In this document: positions 48,314-61,500 of the stretch, one piece after another | How the letters are laid out: each line of letters opens with the position of its first letter | How positions within the stretch are numbered: position 1 is the first letter of the stretch | Assembly: GCA_963662175.1 (NCBI GenBank) | Contig: OY759215.1 | Span: 23,239,079-23,303,078 of the forward strand | DNA: 64,000 nucleotides | Source of the DNA: Aradus depressus | Taxonomy: Eukaryota; Arthropoda; Insecta; Hemiptera; Aradidae | Direction of reading: 5' to 3' | The notes under the pieces: model-generated | The model's database searches: none | What the model was told of the DNA's origin: nothing | The model's input: only the letters and a program-made list of their open reading frames with translations | Position numbers and translations under genes: made by a program

Positions 48314-51300
48314 CTAAGACCTGTCGGGCGGGACTCGGACCGACCGAAGCACCTTACTGCTCTGAAACAAACATCCACATACTTGTCAGTCAATTAATAC
48401 CAGACTAACATCCTTATTTAAATGATGACCCTACAATATTTATAAAAATAATAATACTAGTCAACTTATAAACGATATACAGGTCGAGTAATACATAAAC
48501 TATTTTCTAAGTTTTTTCTTACATTTTTTTTAATTTTAGGGATTTTGAGGTTGCTTCTGGTTAGGCTTTTGCTTGATTCCATAATCTGCTGTTTAGGATA
48601 CAATAATTACTTTGAATTTGTGTACTCTTTTATTAATGTTAAGTATAGTCGTTATGTTTTTACCCTTAAGCTCAAAACTGACGTTGGAGCTCATCGTCTA
48701 TCTTGCAAATGCTGACATCCATGAAGCCACAAACCTATATTCTAACCAGGGTCGAGATAGCTCTGTGGACAACTTGTAGTTGGAACAAAGCCACAAAACT
48801 GCTCAAAATATATTTTCCAAAGATTATTCGATTATATCCCAGGACTGCTTGTATTTTGTTCGGATGCTACTTTAATACAGTTTAGTATACTTTAATACAG
48901 TTTAGTATCTTCGTCATAGATCAAGCAGCTGACGGTTGTTATTTAAGCATGCCGTCCTTTGGATGGGACGTTAAACGATGGTACCAAGCCTGTACAATGT
49001 CAGATATTCTTTAAAGACCCCCTATCTTGGCAATATTTAGGACTCCCATAGTCTTTATTTAGGGCTCATGTCCACCAGAGTGACGAAAGAGCGCTCTGGT
49101 AGTAGGCGATATGACGTTGTAGTTAAAGCCCGGGCATGAGCCAAAATAATCAACTAGATGAAGCTACTCTCGTACAGAGAGAGAGTGACGAGGAGATGCT
49201 TATGTCCACTATATAGGAACCTTATTCTCCCGGGCTCCTGGATCTTACGTGGCTTTGCCATTTCCTAGGGGATAGTTAAAAGTTTAACACACTCAAATCC
49301 TATTATAATCTTTACGTAAGAGACGTTAGCAAATTCCCAATACTATTTACCTGGTACTCGTGTTCTGAGTCCATGATGCCTGCTATGGCGACTACCTGGT
49401 ACTGCTTGGCCTTCATGGCAGACAGTGGTTTCTTCAGAAGCCGCATGACCCCTTGAGCCGCTGAGGTGATCCGCAGTCCTGACATCTGGCTCACAGAATG
49501 GCTAGGGTCGAGGATCAACAGGTTCTCACCCCCGTCCCGCAACTCCTCCACTCCTATGATAGTTCTACTATGACCTGGAAAAGAGCAGAACATGAAGATT
49601 AGTTCATGAAAAAGTGACCAGATGGGTTTAATTACAAGTGGGTTTCAGGGCTTCACAACCATTCTGCAAGCAAGAGTAAAACAATATTTACCAACCATGA
49701 TAACTTATTTTTACTAGAAATGAATTTATTATAGATACCTTGGTGCTGAAGATACAGCGGAGGTTTGAAATCATCTAAAGCTTGGAAGTAGTCAACAACC
49801 CATTTGAACAGTTCCGGGTGGCTACCGTTAGGGCTGGTCGGCCGATGAAAATCTACAAGTTGACATCTGGAACAAACCACCGTACAGTACCGTAAACAAA
49901 CATTACAAATATTGCCGGCATATCCCACCATTTTGCTCTGTTTCTCTAAAAACCGAAAAAGGTGTTGCTTCGTCAAGTTTTAGAAGTCATGCTTCATATG
50001 AGACTTTCTTCAACATGATATTCTTAACACGAACCTTCAACCAGCTTGAGACTCGTTTGCCAACGATATAGCAGAGTGGGGAGTAGCAATGACAGACAGA
50101 TACAACAAACAACACACTAAATAAGAAGAACAGAAACAATACTTGTTGGTGAGACATCAATACTATTCGGTGAGATGGGTAAAAAATAATACATTGAAAT
50201 CGGAAAGGGTCATATTACTTTGCAAAGGTATAGATGCGAGCGATTTCTGTAAAAAAAAATGCTACATCGGGAAATGCATACATTAATTTGCTATTAAAAA
50301 AATCGTTAAACTGTTATTTCATTTTAGGGATGTTTCGCCACGCATATTCAGGAATATTGGATTAAGTTTTCGAAATATATTTTGAACATTTTCAGAAGGC
50401 AGTCTTCCATAGCTAATATTTTCCATCCACAAAATCAACAACCTCTTTTAAAATAAATTGTTGATTTTGTGAAACCTATTTTAAAATAAATAGTTAATTA
50501 TTTCAATTCCAAAACTTGAATTCCGAGATAAAAACAACTGAACTTGAAAGAAATAAAACTTGTTTATTTATGATATTGTCTAATTTCACCAACTATATTA
50601 ACATATATAACATATAACAGAGATAAGACTAAGTTAACATTACAGAAATTCTGTAATTGTTTTATCTCTTATGCTTTTGGCTGAGGATGGTAGAAATACC
50701 GAAAATACTCCCATGTTAATATAGTTGGTGAAATTAGACAATATCATAAATAAACAAGTTTTATTTCTTTCAAGTTCATTTGAATTATTTCACAATATCT
50801 CTGCAATAATGTCAGTTTTCATAAAAACAACTCATACTAAACAATGAAAACTGACATTATTGCAGAGATATTGTGAAATAATTCAAATGGACTTGAAAAA
50901 TAAAATAAAACTGGTTTATTTAATATATTGTCTAATTTCACTAACTATATATACATGGGAGTACTTTCGGTATTTCTACCATCATCAGCCAAAAGCAGTC
51001 TTATCTCTTATGCTTTTGGCTGAGGATGGTAGAAATACCGAAAGTACTCCCATGTATATATAGTTAGTGAAATTAGACAATATATTAAATAAACCAGTTT
51101 TATTTTATTTTTCAAGTCATACTAAACAGCTATAATAGATTTAAAAACCTTTTTTTTTTAAATTTTTGAAAAGAATACGTACATGTAATGTTAAATATAC
51201 TCTTTATGCAACAAACTTAACAATTTACAATAATAAAAAACAATAAAAAAATATATATTAATTTAACTGCTGAATACCTTTCATACAATGAAACTATAAA

Positions 51301-54300
51301 CTGCACAAATCAGAGATTCCAATTTTATCAATTATCTAATAAAATTTCCTTGTTCTTCATTAATTGTATTAATATTAAAGTAAAATCTGACTGAAAGCTG
51401 TTAGGAACAGCTGAATGAGGAAGGCTGACGTCATGGCGGGGTTTCCGGACAATCTTCCTTTCTATGAACACTGAGAACCACCTAATGGAAATTTGGAGGA
51501 GTTAGGGCTAGATATTAGGAGGAAAGTTATGATTACCTTACCTTATCCTGAGGGATGAAAGTATAGTGACGACCTCCGTGGCCCCAATCCACTTCCTCGT
51601 GTTGACCAACTGGCCGCCCAGCTGATCCGCCCCCTGGAGGTCGAACCCCTGGCCCCAGGCCCACTCAATGTGCTCCTGAAGCCTGGAAATGGACGGCATG
51701 GCTGACCTGGACGGCAGTTCGCTGTTCTTGCCCAGCAGCCACTGCTTGTATAGCTGCTCGTTGTAGCCCGTGTGGTGCACCAGCGAGGACAGCATCATCT
51801 GCGTGTTCCTGCCAATAAAATATTCAATACATTGTAAAGAAAAGTAAAGTTAACTTGAGATACCTAGTGGAAAATCATGAAACTAATAAATTATCCAAGA
51901 AACTCTGTCCATCACAATTAAGTGATGGTTGCGACATGTGTTTCCATTATATACGCTTACTACAGGAACAACTAAGACAAGAGAACAAAATACGGCAATA
52001 TTATACTATTTCCCGCTCCCCTTTAGTTCGTGTTTTCAATTTTTACCAGTAGCTGTTCATCCCAAAACAATAAATAAATAATGTAGCTCTGATGATCTCT
52101 TCATCCGTTGGTCTGACACTGAGATGTCTGTTCCACATCCATCGTTTTGAGTCATTTCAAGGTTAAGAAGCCAAAGCGACATCACTCATTTATTGTTTTC
52201 TAGGCTTGAGACCGAAAGTTGAAGGTATGAATATGTTATTACTCTAAATGCCAAAAACAAAGAACAAAGTTTACATACAGAAAGGCGGGAGATCTATAGC
52301 AAAGTTTTGACAAGAACATCTTACCGTCAATACCTGCAATCTAGACAAGGAAACATAGAGGAACAGAGATATGAAAATAGTTTGAGAAATCTCAGGTCGG
52401 AGATGCTGGACTCGGACTCTGTCCTGCACGCAAATTTGTAAATAGCAGACAAATTATCCATTCGAATAACTTTATGTGGTTGTATAAACAGCAGACACAT
52501 GAAACATAGCCCGTCTGCCATGTATCAACCAATATTGATTGCAGCATTCATACACTCATAATAATACGCTATAATGGGCTTATAATGCATTATATAATGT
52601 GCGTATAATACACTATACTGTACATAAAACAACACAATGTCTATAATGAACCAATAACCATTGTTATATTACCAATTAAAAGAGAGAAAGTGTCTCAATA
52701 GCTACTGTTATAATAAACTATTGGTACAGATGAATTAGGTCGCGACTGCTGAACACATGAGGCATCTATATTCGGCATCTCACGAATGAATATTATGTCT
52801 GCTATTTACGAATATGTGTTCTGCACGGCACGCAGAGATCCCGGCTCCGCCAAGATCAGCCCGTACATTATTTTCAAACCCTGCTCGACCCGGAGTTCCT
52901 TTGAATGATTTTACTGTATGGTCTTCAAGAAGATAAAACAGGACGAAATTCTCAGCGGTAGCAAATGACGGAAGAACAGAGTCCTGCTTCTATGTATAAC
53001 TCATATCGTTCCTAAACAGGAACATCCAAAACATCCCTTGCCGAATCCATGTTTCCATGATTGGAGTCCAAGTTTCTGTGCCATACAAAACGAAGTTTTT
53101 TTTCTTCATTTTAGGATTTAGGAATCAAAAATATGAAAATCCAGTAAAAAGTAAGAATAGTATTTTTCGCCGATTATATAAGTCCACCCTTACTACATAC
53201 AGTTGGGGAAGAAAAAATGATTTACTTTATGTTTCATTAACAATTTTCATCTTCCAATTCAACTAAAGATTATTAATTACATCTTTGCAAATTATTTTTT
53301 TGTAATTTTTAATTTAGAAAGTACTTTACCTATATCCACAGCCCCAGCCTCTGTCGCCATAGGTAGATGCGTAGTGATCCACTTTGGAGCAAAAGAGGGT
53401 CCGAGCTATCTGGCTCGAGCCACTGTTGATAGCAGCTACCAAGTCCACGATGTCTGAAATCAGAAATATAGTACCATCATCTAAGATCCTAAAAAATGCA
53501 TTGAAATTCCTAAGTAAGAATATATTTCAGGATAAGATGGGATGAAGAAATGCATAAGATCTGCGGAGACGTCACTAGAGAGATTAACTGTTACAGGTTA
53601 AACAAAGACCACACAAGAGGTTTTAAGATTCCGTGTCTGTCTGTTCCATCATCACGGGAAAATGGCTGCACATATTTCGATCAAACATCATATTTTGAAT
53701 CTGTCTATTCAGGAATAACATTTAGGATACACATGATTTCAAAATCATTAAATGGAGAGAGGGGGTTTAGTTGGGCACAGAAAACGTTATTCCTGTTATG
53801 TGAAAAAATGACTGAGTCAATATGAAAGACACTTTCCTTTTATACAGTTCTAAAAACATTTTCTGGTAGCGAAGCAGACGAGAGGTAACAATGAGCCGGG
53901 CAGGGAGGAGAGAAGGTAGAACGGAAATAAGGGGCGCTCTCGCTCACCTGATCAGCTCTCACTGTTTATTGAGAGCCAAGGATACTGGGGCAGCGCTGAA
54001 TAGTAGGAAAGCCAGACCACCCTCAGGATGGGTTCCCAACAGCGTGGTTAGTTACATTGGGAATATCTGCATTATAATGTCTTCTGTTTATCTCCATTAT
54101 ATTTGCTGTTAATATGAACCACTTAATTTTCTATTTGAATATTTAATACTCAAGTAATATCACGCAATTGGACCTACCAGCCAACGACGATACGAATAAC
54201 ACAGCTAGTGGTTACATAAACCTTTGAATTTGACCTTGTTTTAAAACAAGTAGACCCTTGGGATCATTATCGACCCTTTCTGGAAAATCTTCATAACGAC

Positions 54301-57300
54301 TATAAGTCCAACCTACTAAAAAAAAAAATAATAATATAACCGAGTTGAAAAACCAAATAAACTAAATGAAGGTTAGTGACCTTTATTGATTTTGACGAAA
54401 GGAAAACAGGTGGTTGGGCTACCTTTCATAATCGGGCAATGACCTAATTCAGAGCGTTAATCGGATCGAAAACAAAACAAACCACGCCACATGATAACAA
54501 CTTGAACCAAAACCTCTCACACACATATTTGCAGAATAAACCACACCCTAGCAATTATTATAATTTTACTCAAGATATAATTATATTCGTATAATTATAT
54601 ATTTATATAAGGAGTAGTATATTTATATATTGTTTATTCGCCACAAAAAAATAATTATGAAGCTCGACCGACTTACGAGATCTTTTTCGGTACTTTTCCC
54701 TTGTAAGTGTCCCATTTTTGGGCGGGGATCCACCCCTCCAGGAAATTCTGCTAACAAGTTATCAGAGGCTGTAATATTCAAAATAAAATAAACAAAACAT
54801 TTTTAAAATGGGCTATTTTTCCTTATAACTTCATTACATGTTGACGTAATTGGGAATGATAATAATACAATCTGTGATAAAAAAAAAAATCCTCTTCTAA
54901 CGAACACCACATTCAAAAATGTATTTCTATTAACTTTATTTCTCTATTTTCGGAGAATTTTAAAACGAGAAACTTGTAGCGCAGTAAATAAGTGGGATCA
55001 GAACTCAATCATATAAGAATTTGTTTTACAAAATAGCGAGTTTTACTAAGAAAGTTTTGAAAATGTCCGCTGTTCACATTCTGAATAACATATTAATTTT
55101 TCAGGGCCGGGGGCGTAGTTCGCAACGTAAACATTCAAATTATTTAATTGTGTTCTCCATTTTTTTATTCTAGCAAAAGCAGAATGAAGGTGAGTTACCT
55201 TTGGTGCAAGAGCTTGCATCGTCAACCCCTGAGCTTTCTGCCATCCTGAGTTCGATTTGCCGTTCGTAGTAATCTGCGACAGACAACTCTCCTGAGTAGA
55301 CAGCTCTCTGCATGTTGGTCAGACTCTGCTCTTTGAAGTTACCCTCATTGTCCATCCCATACTGCGCCTGAAACATTACCAATCAGGGTTAGAATATCAA
55401 CATTCATTACTATATATCATATGATCTATCATATCAGAAATAGGAAAGGCGAATCTTACAGAAGGCAATTTAATGACACAATCAACTTTATGTCCATCGA
55501 TTTTTGCAATTTAATGAATCTGCATGAAGAACATCTTAAGGAACAATCAGTTTATATTCCAAACTCGATACTCGATTCTGTGTGTGTGAAAAATGTTTGT
55601 TTATCAGGCCATGTGTTCATGAAGTAGATGCTGACCTAGTCTCCAAGAATCCATCCCAGAATAAATACTTACAGATGGTGTCCCATATGCGAGTAAACAT
55701 TATGTATGAACGGTAGGCTCTTGCATGGATAGTCCTATAAATATGAATATTTCAATCGATGAGTCATTTATCCTAACTTAGAATTGATTTCTTTTTCGAA
55801 AATAAAACTATAAATTAGGGGCCTAGTAGAATTCTTATAAATGTTATGAATAAATTTCGCTTAAAACAAAAATTCTTCCAAATTCTTCCACTACACAGAG
55901 AAAAGTGAAATAAACATTTTTGACAAGATATTTTTCGTGTTTACGTATTTGCCAAAAAAAGAGACTTGTTTTGATATATCTTAATTTGTGGAGAAATGGT
56001 GAGGCTAATCGAAAAATTCATCATTCGACATCATTGATTGAAACTCCGAATTGAGATTTGCGATGTTTTGCGTGACAAAGAATATTTATTAACTAGAGAT
56101 ACCTCAAGTATCAATGGCTAGTTAATTGACAGATTATAGAATATCGCTGGGGCTCGGACTGTACTCAAAGGCTTAAATGTTCAGTCTAAAAGATATATAT
56201 ATCAACTGACCGCCGATAAAATGGCCTTGCATGTAGTAAAATTCGCTTTTCCAACTTCAGATATGATACACCAGGTATACAGTAATGAATGTTCATCTTC
56301 TAACTATGGCTCAAGGGTTATCATGATCTCCCTCGCTCGTGCTCGACAGAGTACCTCTTTTCTGGAATTTGGCTGCAAGAGAACGATGTCCCAAGTTGAT
56401 AGAAGAGGAAAGGCAGATCGTCCTCCAGTGGTTTTGACCCACATCCATGGCACGGAGGAGGCGGACAAACTAGCTAAAGCGGGTGGCTGGCTTACCCCAT
56501 CTTCGGAGCCGCTCCAAGCTAGCCTCTGTCAAAGCGATAATCAGAGCAGCGTGGACATGAAATAGGCCGAGATGCATCGACAGCTAGCAGCAAACAGCTG
56601 GGAACTCTTAGTGAGGAAGAACGCAATCGCCAACGACCTGATGGAGTCGCCTGCTTTCGGATGTTCATCGAATCTGTCTTACAAAATCTCCTATTTGCCC
56701 ACTATACCAAAAGGAGACATGACAGGAGAGGTCATAGATCTGTCCGTTTTGGAAGATGAAGCCATTCCGGCCGACAACCACCATACATTAAAATCAAATA
56801 TATATTGGACTGCACGAGAGGCCTAGTCAGGATGAAAAAAAATTGTTGAGTCATTTACTTTATTACTAATATCGGACCCAAACCGAAGACCACAAATAGA
56901 ACAACAAAGATTGTAGAGCACTTCACTTCGTTATTTATATGAATTAACACTTGTTAATCCATTTTTCGAGATGATTAGAAATCTCACTCATATCACGTAC
57001 AAGATTGGATCATGAAAAACCTTTTGTACTGATGAAAAATCATTTCAAGCCATGGTTATACCTATTTTTTAAATATGTATCAGGAAGCCTAGCAATACAT
57101 ATATATTTATGAAAACTAAATAAAGTGAAACTCCCATCATTCAATTGTGACCAGATCCTGATGAAGAAAACATTTACCTCAATGCTTCGTCTAGTTAACC
57201 AGATCCTACTATACTTACCCTTAAAAGTTCAAATTCATGCTGCTCTCTTAACCTCTGCACCTCTAAGTCTCTTTTTTCAATTTCTTTGGCAAGAAGTCTA

Positions 57301-58582
57301 TCGCTTGAAACATCAGGAGTCATGGGCGAAACACCTTAAGAACAGAATTATCATTTTAGTATAGAATATGTTATTTTAGTTTCATGAAAACGAATGTAAA
57401 TGTGAAGTTCTTTGAGATAACTCAAACAAAGAATTTAGCAACATCAATAACAGTAATAAAAATAATTGTTTTGATAACTATAGGAAAATGAAGTTCCCCA
57501 ACAAATAAAAATAACAGTTGATCTATAAATGTTAACTCCAATTAAAAGTATTAGTCATTCGTATAAATGTCTCCAAAAAAGTAAAATAAATCTTAATATA
57601 AAAAATAAGGATTAAAATATTGTTTTAATCTTTCGAGAATAGGATTATAAATAAACAGAGGAACAAAATATTGAGTATAAACAAAATACCTTTTGGGTTA
57701 AAATGTGTATCAATGTGATCTGCCAATTCATCAGTTGATTTAAAATTCGTCATACAACATATTGGACATTCACTAGCGTTTTTTTCTGAAACAACATCCT
57801 GAATAGGCTGAAAATAAATTTAAAAAACAAGTTCAAGTGGCCGAAAAATTCAATAAATTATCGGACAATAGATAGAAATAATGAAAAGAATGAACATTTA
57901 CCTTTGCAGGACTTAGGATGTCTTTATGCTCTATATTTACATGAAGTTCAAGATCAGGAGTATTCTCAAAAGTATGAACGCAGAGTGGACAAGTATAGAG
58001 ATTATTATGATGGGAATTGTCAGAATTAACAGAAGGACTGGTCAGATCGAAGTGTTGCCTATTGACATGTTCTTCTAGGACAGTAACATTGTCACCTTTA
58101 TACGGACAGAGAGGACACTCGAACATCACATGAGATGACTTGGCCACTCCAGAGGCAGTACTCGACCTAAGGTTCAAAGCTAACTGAGACCTTTGTGGAG
58201 AACTCCAAGCCTCTGCCTCACCATTTTTCGGTTTTTCCCGATCCTGAGAATTGAAAAAATCGTTATTATTGTTGTTGTTATTATTATTGAGTCCATTTTT
58301 TTCATCTTTCGGCCCCCATGTTGAGTCAGAAACTGGACTGATATCATCGCTATCATCAATAAACGTTAATAATTCATTTTCAGGAGTCAGATAGTCCAAA
58401 TGGGCACTATTCACATGTATTAGCATTTCATCTTCCGTTAAATTCCCAGTATTACAAAAAGGACAAATTACAGTATTTTTCAAATGACAATTCATAACAT
58501 GTAATCTCATTTCTTCATCCGTCAATCCATCATCTCCACATATTTCACAAGAATAGTTCTGCTCAGGAACTTTAGAAGCCAT
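48314..58582 (-). CDS. ZUP1: ZUP1/ZUFSP K63-ubiquitin deubiquitinase (9 exons, 624 aa)
   Basis: Minus-strand exons: 58582-57902, 57807-57690, 57334-57219, 55367-55199, 53453-53330, 51808-51542, 49866-49739, 49574-49351, 48361-48314. All phases agree. The start is the first ATG after an in-frame stop; the frame opens earlier only at a GTG. Family members are cysteine proteases that cleave long K63-linked ubiquitin chains at damaged DNA. Five C2H2-like fingers are visible at residues 12-33, 40-61, 156-177, 198-219 and 241-262; human has four. A charged helix (RDLEVQRLREQHEFE) leads to the catalytic domain. The catalytic Cys is C400 in DRGWGCGYR, with His536 (GHSRTIIG) and Asp557 (LLILDP), all intact. 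A nine-Asn run occupies 99-107. The short last exon encodes SSKVLRSVRVPPDRS. Introns hold SINE, LINE and palindromic repeats. Confidence 0.95.
48947..49158 (+). repeat. tRNA-derived SINE, 5'-truncated, ZUP1 intron 8
   Basis: It begins at GCATGCCGTCCTTTGGATGG and continues through AGGACTCCCATAG, CTCATGTCCACCAGAGTGAC, GGTAGTAGGCGATATGACG and CCCGGGCATGAGCCAAAATA. The tRNA-like head is absent. It is antisense to ZUP1. Confidence 0.85.
50540..50777. repeat. Palindromic foldback element P1, ZUP1 intron 6
   Basis: The left arm 50540-50603 (GAACTTGAAAGAAATAAAAC ... ACCAACTATATTAACA) is mirrored by 50714-50777. The unpaired centre includes CTTATGCTTTTGGCTGAGG and GGTAGAAATACCG, which recur in element P3. 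Confidence 0.85.
50772..50894. repeat. Palindrome P2, about 51-bp arms, ZUP1 intron 6
   Basis: The left arm AAGTTCATTTGAATTATTTC ... GTCAGTTTTCAT (50772-50822) is the reverse complement of 50844-50894 with one mismatch. The loop is 21 bases. It overlaps the end of P1 and the start of P3. Confidence 0.85.
50891..51117. repeat. Near-perfect 227-bp palindrome P3, ZUP1 intron 6
   Basis: The arms 50891-50997 and 51011-51117 are reverse complements with a single visible mismatch (CATCATCAGCC against the CATCCTCAGCC expected). The loop is 13 bases. It belongs to the same foldback family as P1. Confidence 0.9.
53034..53094 (-). pseudogene. Possible LINE reverse-transcriptase fragment, ZUP1 intron 5
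   Basis: The minus-strand frame reads FVLYGTETWTPIMETWIRQG. LLYGSETW is a hallmark near the end of the RT domain in RTE/CR1-like LINEs. Only about 60 bases are convincing. Confidence 0.35.
54677..54768 (-). other. Pseudo-exon candidate in ZUP1 intron 4
   Basis: A plausible acceptor (TTACAG) and a consensus donor (GTAAGT) bound a 92-base frame open for 30 codons on the minus strand. Including it would shift the frame and create a stop soon after the start of the catalytic-Cys exon. The direct join of 55199 to 53453 matches the family instead. It is left out of the gene model; a poison exon is possible. Confidence 0.3.
56221..56826 (+). pseudogene. Degraded non-LTR retrotransposon RNase H region, ZUP1 intron 3
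   Basis: The plus-strand frame contains HIHGTEEADKLAKAG, the GNEEAD-LAK motif of LINE RNase H domains. An IVLQW segment just upstream lies in a neighbouring frame, so a frameshift separates them. A second frame from 56572 (MHRQLAANSWELL...) continues with the usual post-RNase H linker style. Stops and frame changes show it is dead. Confidence 0.65.
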
Positions 58583-61500
58583 GTCACAACCAAAAAAAAG
58601 GAGAGGCACAAACTATAGGTCGTAAATTAAAACCGAAGTTTTTTTTTTCTTATTACTTTTTTTCTTAGTACAAAATGTATTGCTTTTTGAATATAAAAAA
58701 CAAAAACAAAATTAAAAACTTTTCTCACAAAGAATTCCAAGATTCCCCTTCATAACATGACGAAAATTTCAAATGACTACGGCTTCAGAAATCACTTGAA
58801 AGCCTCAAAGGTTACATTGTTAGACTGTTATAATAATGAGCAACAACATGTCGATCTTTTCCATCGTTCTATTACATTCATCAATCTTTGTAAAAAAAAC
58901 TCGGTATTGTCAGCTATTACATAGTTAAAATTTTATGAAATCATTTCCATAAATAAAACTGAAAAAAATTATCAAATGGTCTAATAATTGATTTTAACAT
59001 ATATTTTACTAATATATATTCATGTTATGCCAAGTGTTAAATTTGCTGCAAGACAGAACCGCAAATTAGAGATGGATTAGTGATATCATCGCAAAGCACT
59101 TTTGCCTGAATCCCACACCAGAAATTGCCTTCAGAAATTGATAGCACAGGACGGGGAGCAGTAGGAGATGTAGTAGAAAAGATTCTTAGGGGTGAGCCGA
59201 AATCAATTTTAAGGGGCGATAAAAATGTCATTGATTACATACTATTTCAAAGGAAGCATTTCCGGAAAATGTATCGGATCTAATGCCGTCACGAGCGCGT
59301 TCATAGCTTTGTCATTTTATCGTTGTCTTGATGAGAGAAGTGATCATTTATTATTCATAGTTTTGACTAGCCTTGATACGTATCTTGGCCCATAATATCA
59401 TAAATAAGATGAAAATACATCATATCTTTGCTCCTCCACTTATTATTTCTATAAACAATGATTGTATGCTAGTCTGCTAACGTAATTTCTCTTTGGCTCG
59501 AGACGGCACAGTGCTCGAGACGGCACAGTCTCCCACCTCTGTGGAATTCATAATTACCATCTAATATATATTTTTTTCTTTTTGAGGAATTCAAATTAAA
59601 GTTGTTTGAACTCTCCAAGCATAAGAGCTTGAATAAAACTGAAAAATGTTTCATTCCCTCTTTTCGAATACTTACCTATCTAATTTTGGATTCACTGCCA
59701 AAAGCATAAATTTATCTCAATCAGCAGTTCAAAACTTCGTATACAAAAGAACAGAAAGAGTGGGAGCAAGAAGGAATTGAAAACAGACTCCAAGCTGAAA
59801 TCAGCGGCGGAACAGCTAATCCTTGACTCAAGGCACTAACAATAAGTGCGGGCAAACTGAGAACGGCGCTGCTTGATGCTAGCGGTAAAAAGAATATTAA
59901 ACACTTTAAAACTAATAAACATTGCCATACTTTAACATTAATATTTACTTTTACCGCTCATCAGGCCAGAAAAATATACTTAAGGTCACGGCCCCAAGAT
60001 TCGGGTGGCACCAATGGGCGAATGTTTTCCGCTACTTTCTTTTATTAGGAAAGAATGAGCAATGTTATTTTTTATGCTGTTATAGTTCTCCTGAGGTTCC
60101 CTAGACTTAAAATGTTTATAAATTGGCTAAACGGGGGGAACGATGTCTCTGGCGCTGGTCCGTCCACCGGTAAAATCTGCTATTTCAGGACATTTTAGAC
60201 GAATTAATTACTGTTCATTTTTTTAATTGCCATTACGATTAACTAAACGAGTCAGTTACCATAAAATGTCCTTGGTTACCATATTCCTTAGTTCTCAACG
60301 TTAGAATTTGGGTTAGTTTCCCTTATATAATTCAACCCATCAATTTCAGCTTTCAAATTTATCATGTGTTGTCGCTTAGAAGTCAAAATCTCGTATCTTA
60401 AATTTCATGATTCTGAGCTAAGTGGATATTAATATGATTTTTCATGCCGCGTGAAATTTGTCTTTCAATTTTTTCTAAACTTTTTTATTTTGGCCTTAAT
60501 TACGATGTTATTATATTAACCATGTCACTGTGTTATTTACGACATCCATGGCCCCGGGAGGGAGTTCCATCCACGAAATAAAACTCACTCCCGGACGGGA
60601 TTCGAACCCGCAAACCATGAGGGAGACCATGCGACCAGGGCCCTACGCTCTAGCCCACATGGCCCCCTTTCTAAACGTTTTGTATGAAAAACTTTAGTAA
60701 GACTAAAAAATTAGTAAGATATTTTTAAAAGTGCTGTTAGGTCTTACTAAATTCCTCTTTGTTTCTACCCCATTTCCATCAATACCTAACAGCTAGGATG
60801 AATGATTTTTAATCTATAGGTTCATTCAATGTTAACGTGCATACACAATTTGGGTAATTATGAGCTATTACTTGAACACGATGAATATTTAATTTCTTCA
60901 CGTTTTTATATTACTGTTACAGTTATGTATGTTATATTTACAGTTATGTGTATGAGTACCTACATATGTCAAAGGTCAGTTTTAGGACAGGTACAGGGCT
61001 ATATACACACTATAGTTCATTATTAGGACAATGTGCATATATTCCGTTTCATTACCTACTATTAATAATATAATACTATTAATAATAGCGTAATAATTTT
61101 AAATATTATCCAGTTTATTCATATTTATTATTATTCCGTTTCATCATATTATTAGTATTATTCAGTTTCATCACTATTATTGTTCAATTTTATAATTACT
61201 ATTAATCAGTTTATTACTATGCAGGTTTATCACAACAATGGCGTCTATATATTAATGCTGTATATACACACACTACAATATATTATGAACAACCAAAAAT
61301 GAATTATTACGACAAAATAATGTTCATAGAATACAAACACATGTAATAAAATCAGATCAAGTAATAGCTGATAATTACCCAGCCCCTTATTATCTAACAG
61401 ATTAGCTGTGTCCACGGCAAAATTACTATATTTTCGTATATTACTAACGCAAAATGAAGAAAATAAATAGCACACAATTACCAACATTTGTTCCCAGCCA

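Noticed and set aside
49312..49350. Read-through end of ZUP1 after exon 8 (VNSIGNLLTSLT)
   Set aside because: A consensus GTAAAT donor follows the CAG codon, and the exon at 48361-48314 joins in phase and matches the family's C-terminal style better.
53525..53825. Plus-strand ORF starting RIRWDEEMHKICGDVT
   Set aside because: The first residues resemble the RW-DE end of RTE-type LINEs, but the rest does not fit and it lies opposite to the LYGTETW fragment nearby. Too short to call.
53888..54062. GC-rich stretch in ZUP1 intron 5
   Set aside because: It stands out in composition, but no target duplication, poly(A) tail or protein match could be seen.
58583..58609. Upstream extension of the ZUP1 reading frame to 58609
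   Set aside because: The first codon there is GTG, preceded by an in-frame stop. The ATG at 58582 is the first usable start.
59037..59231. Minus-strand ORF with SPLRIFSTTSPTAPRPVLS
   Set aside because: The composition is protein-like, but no family, splice partners or start context supports a gene.
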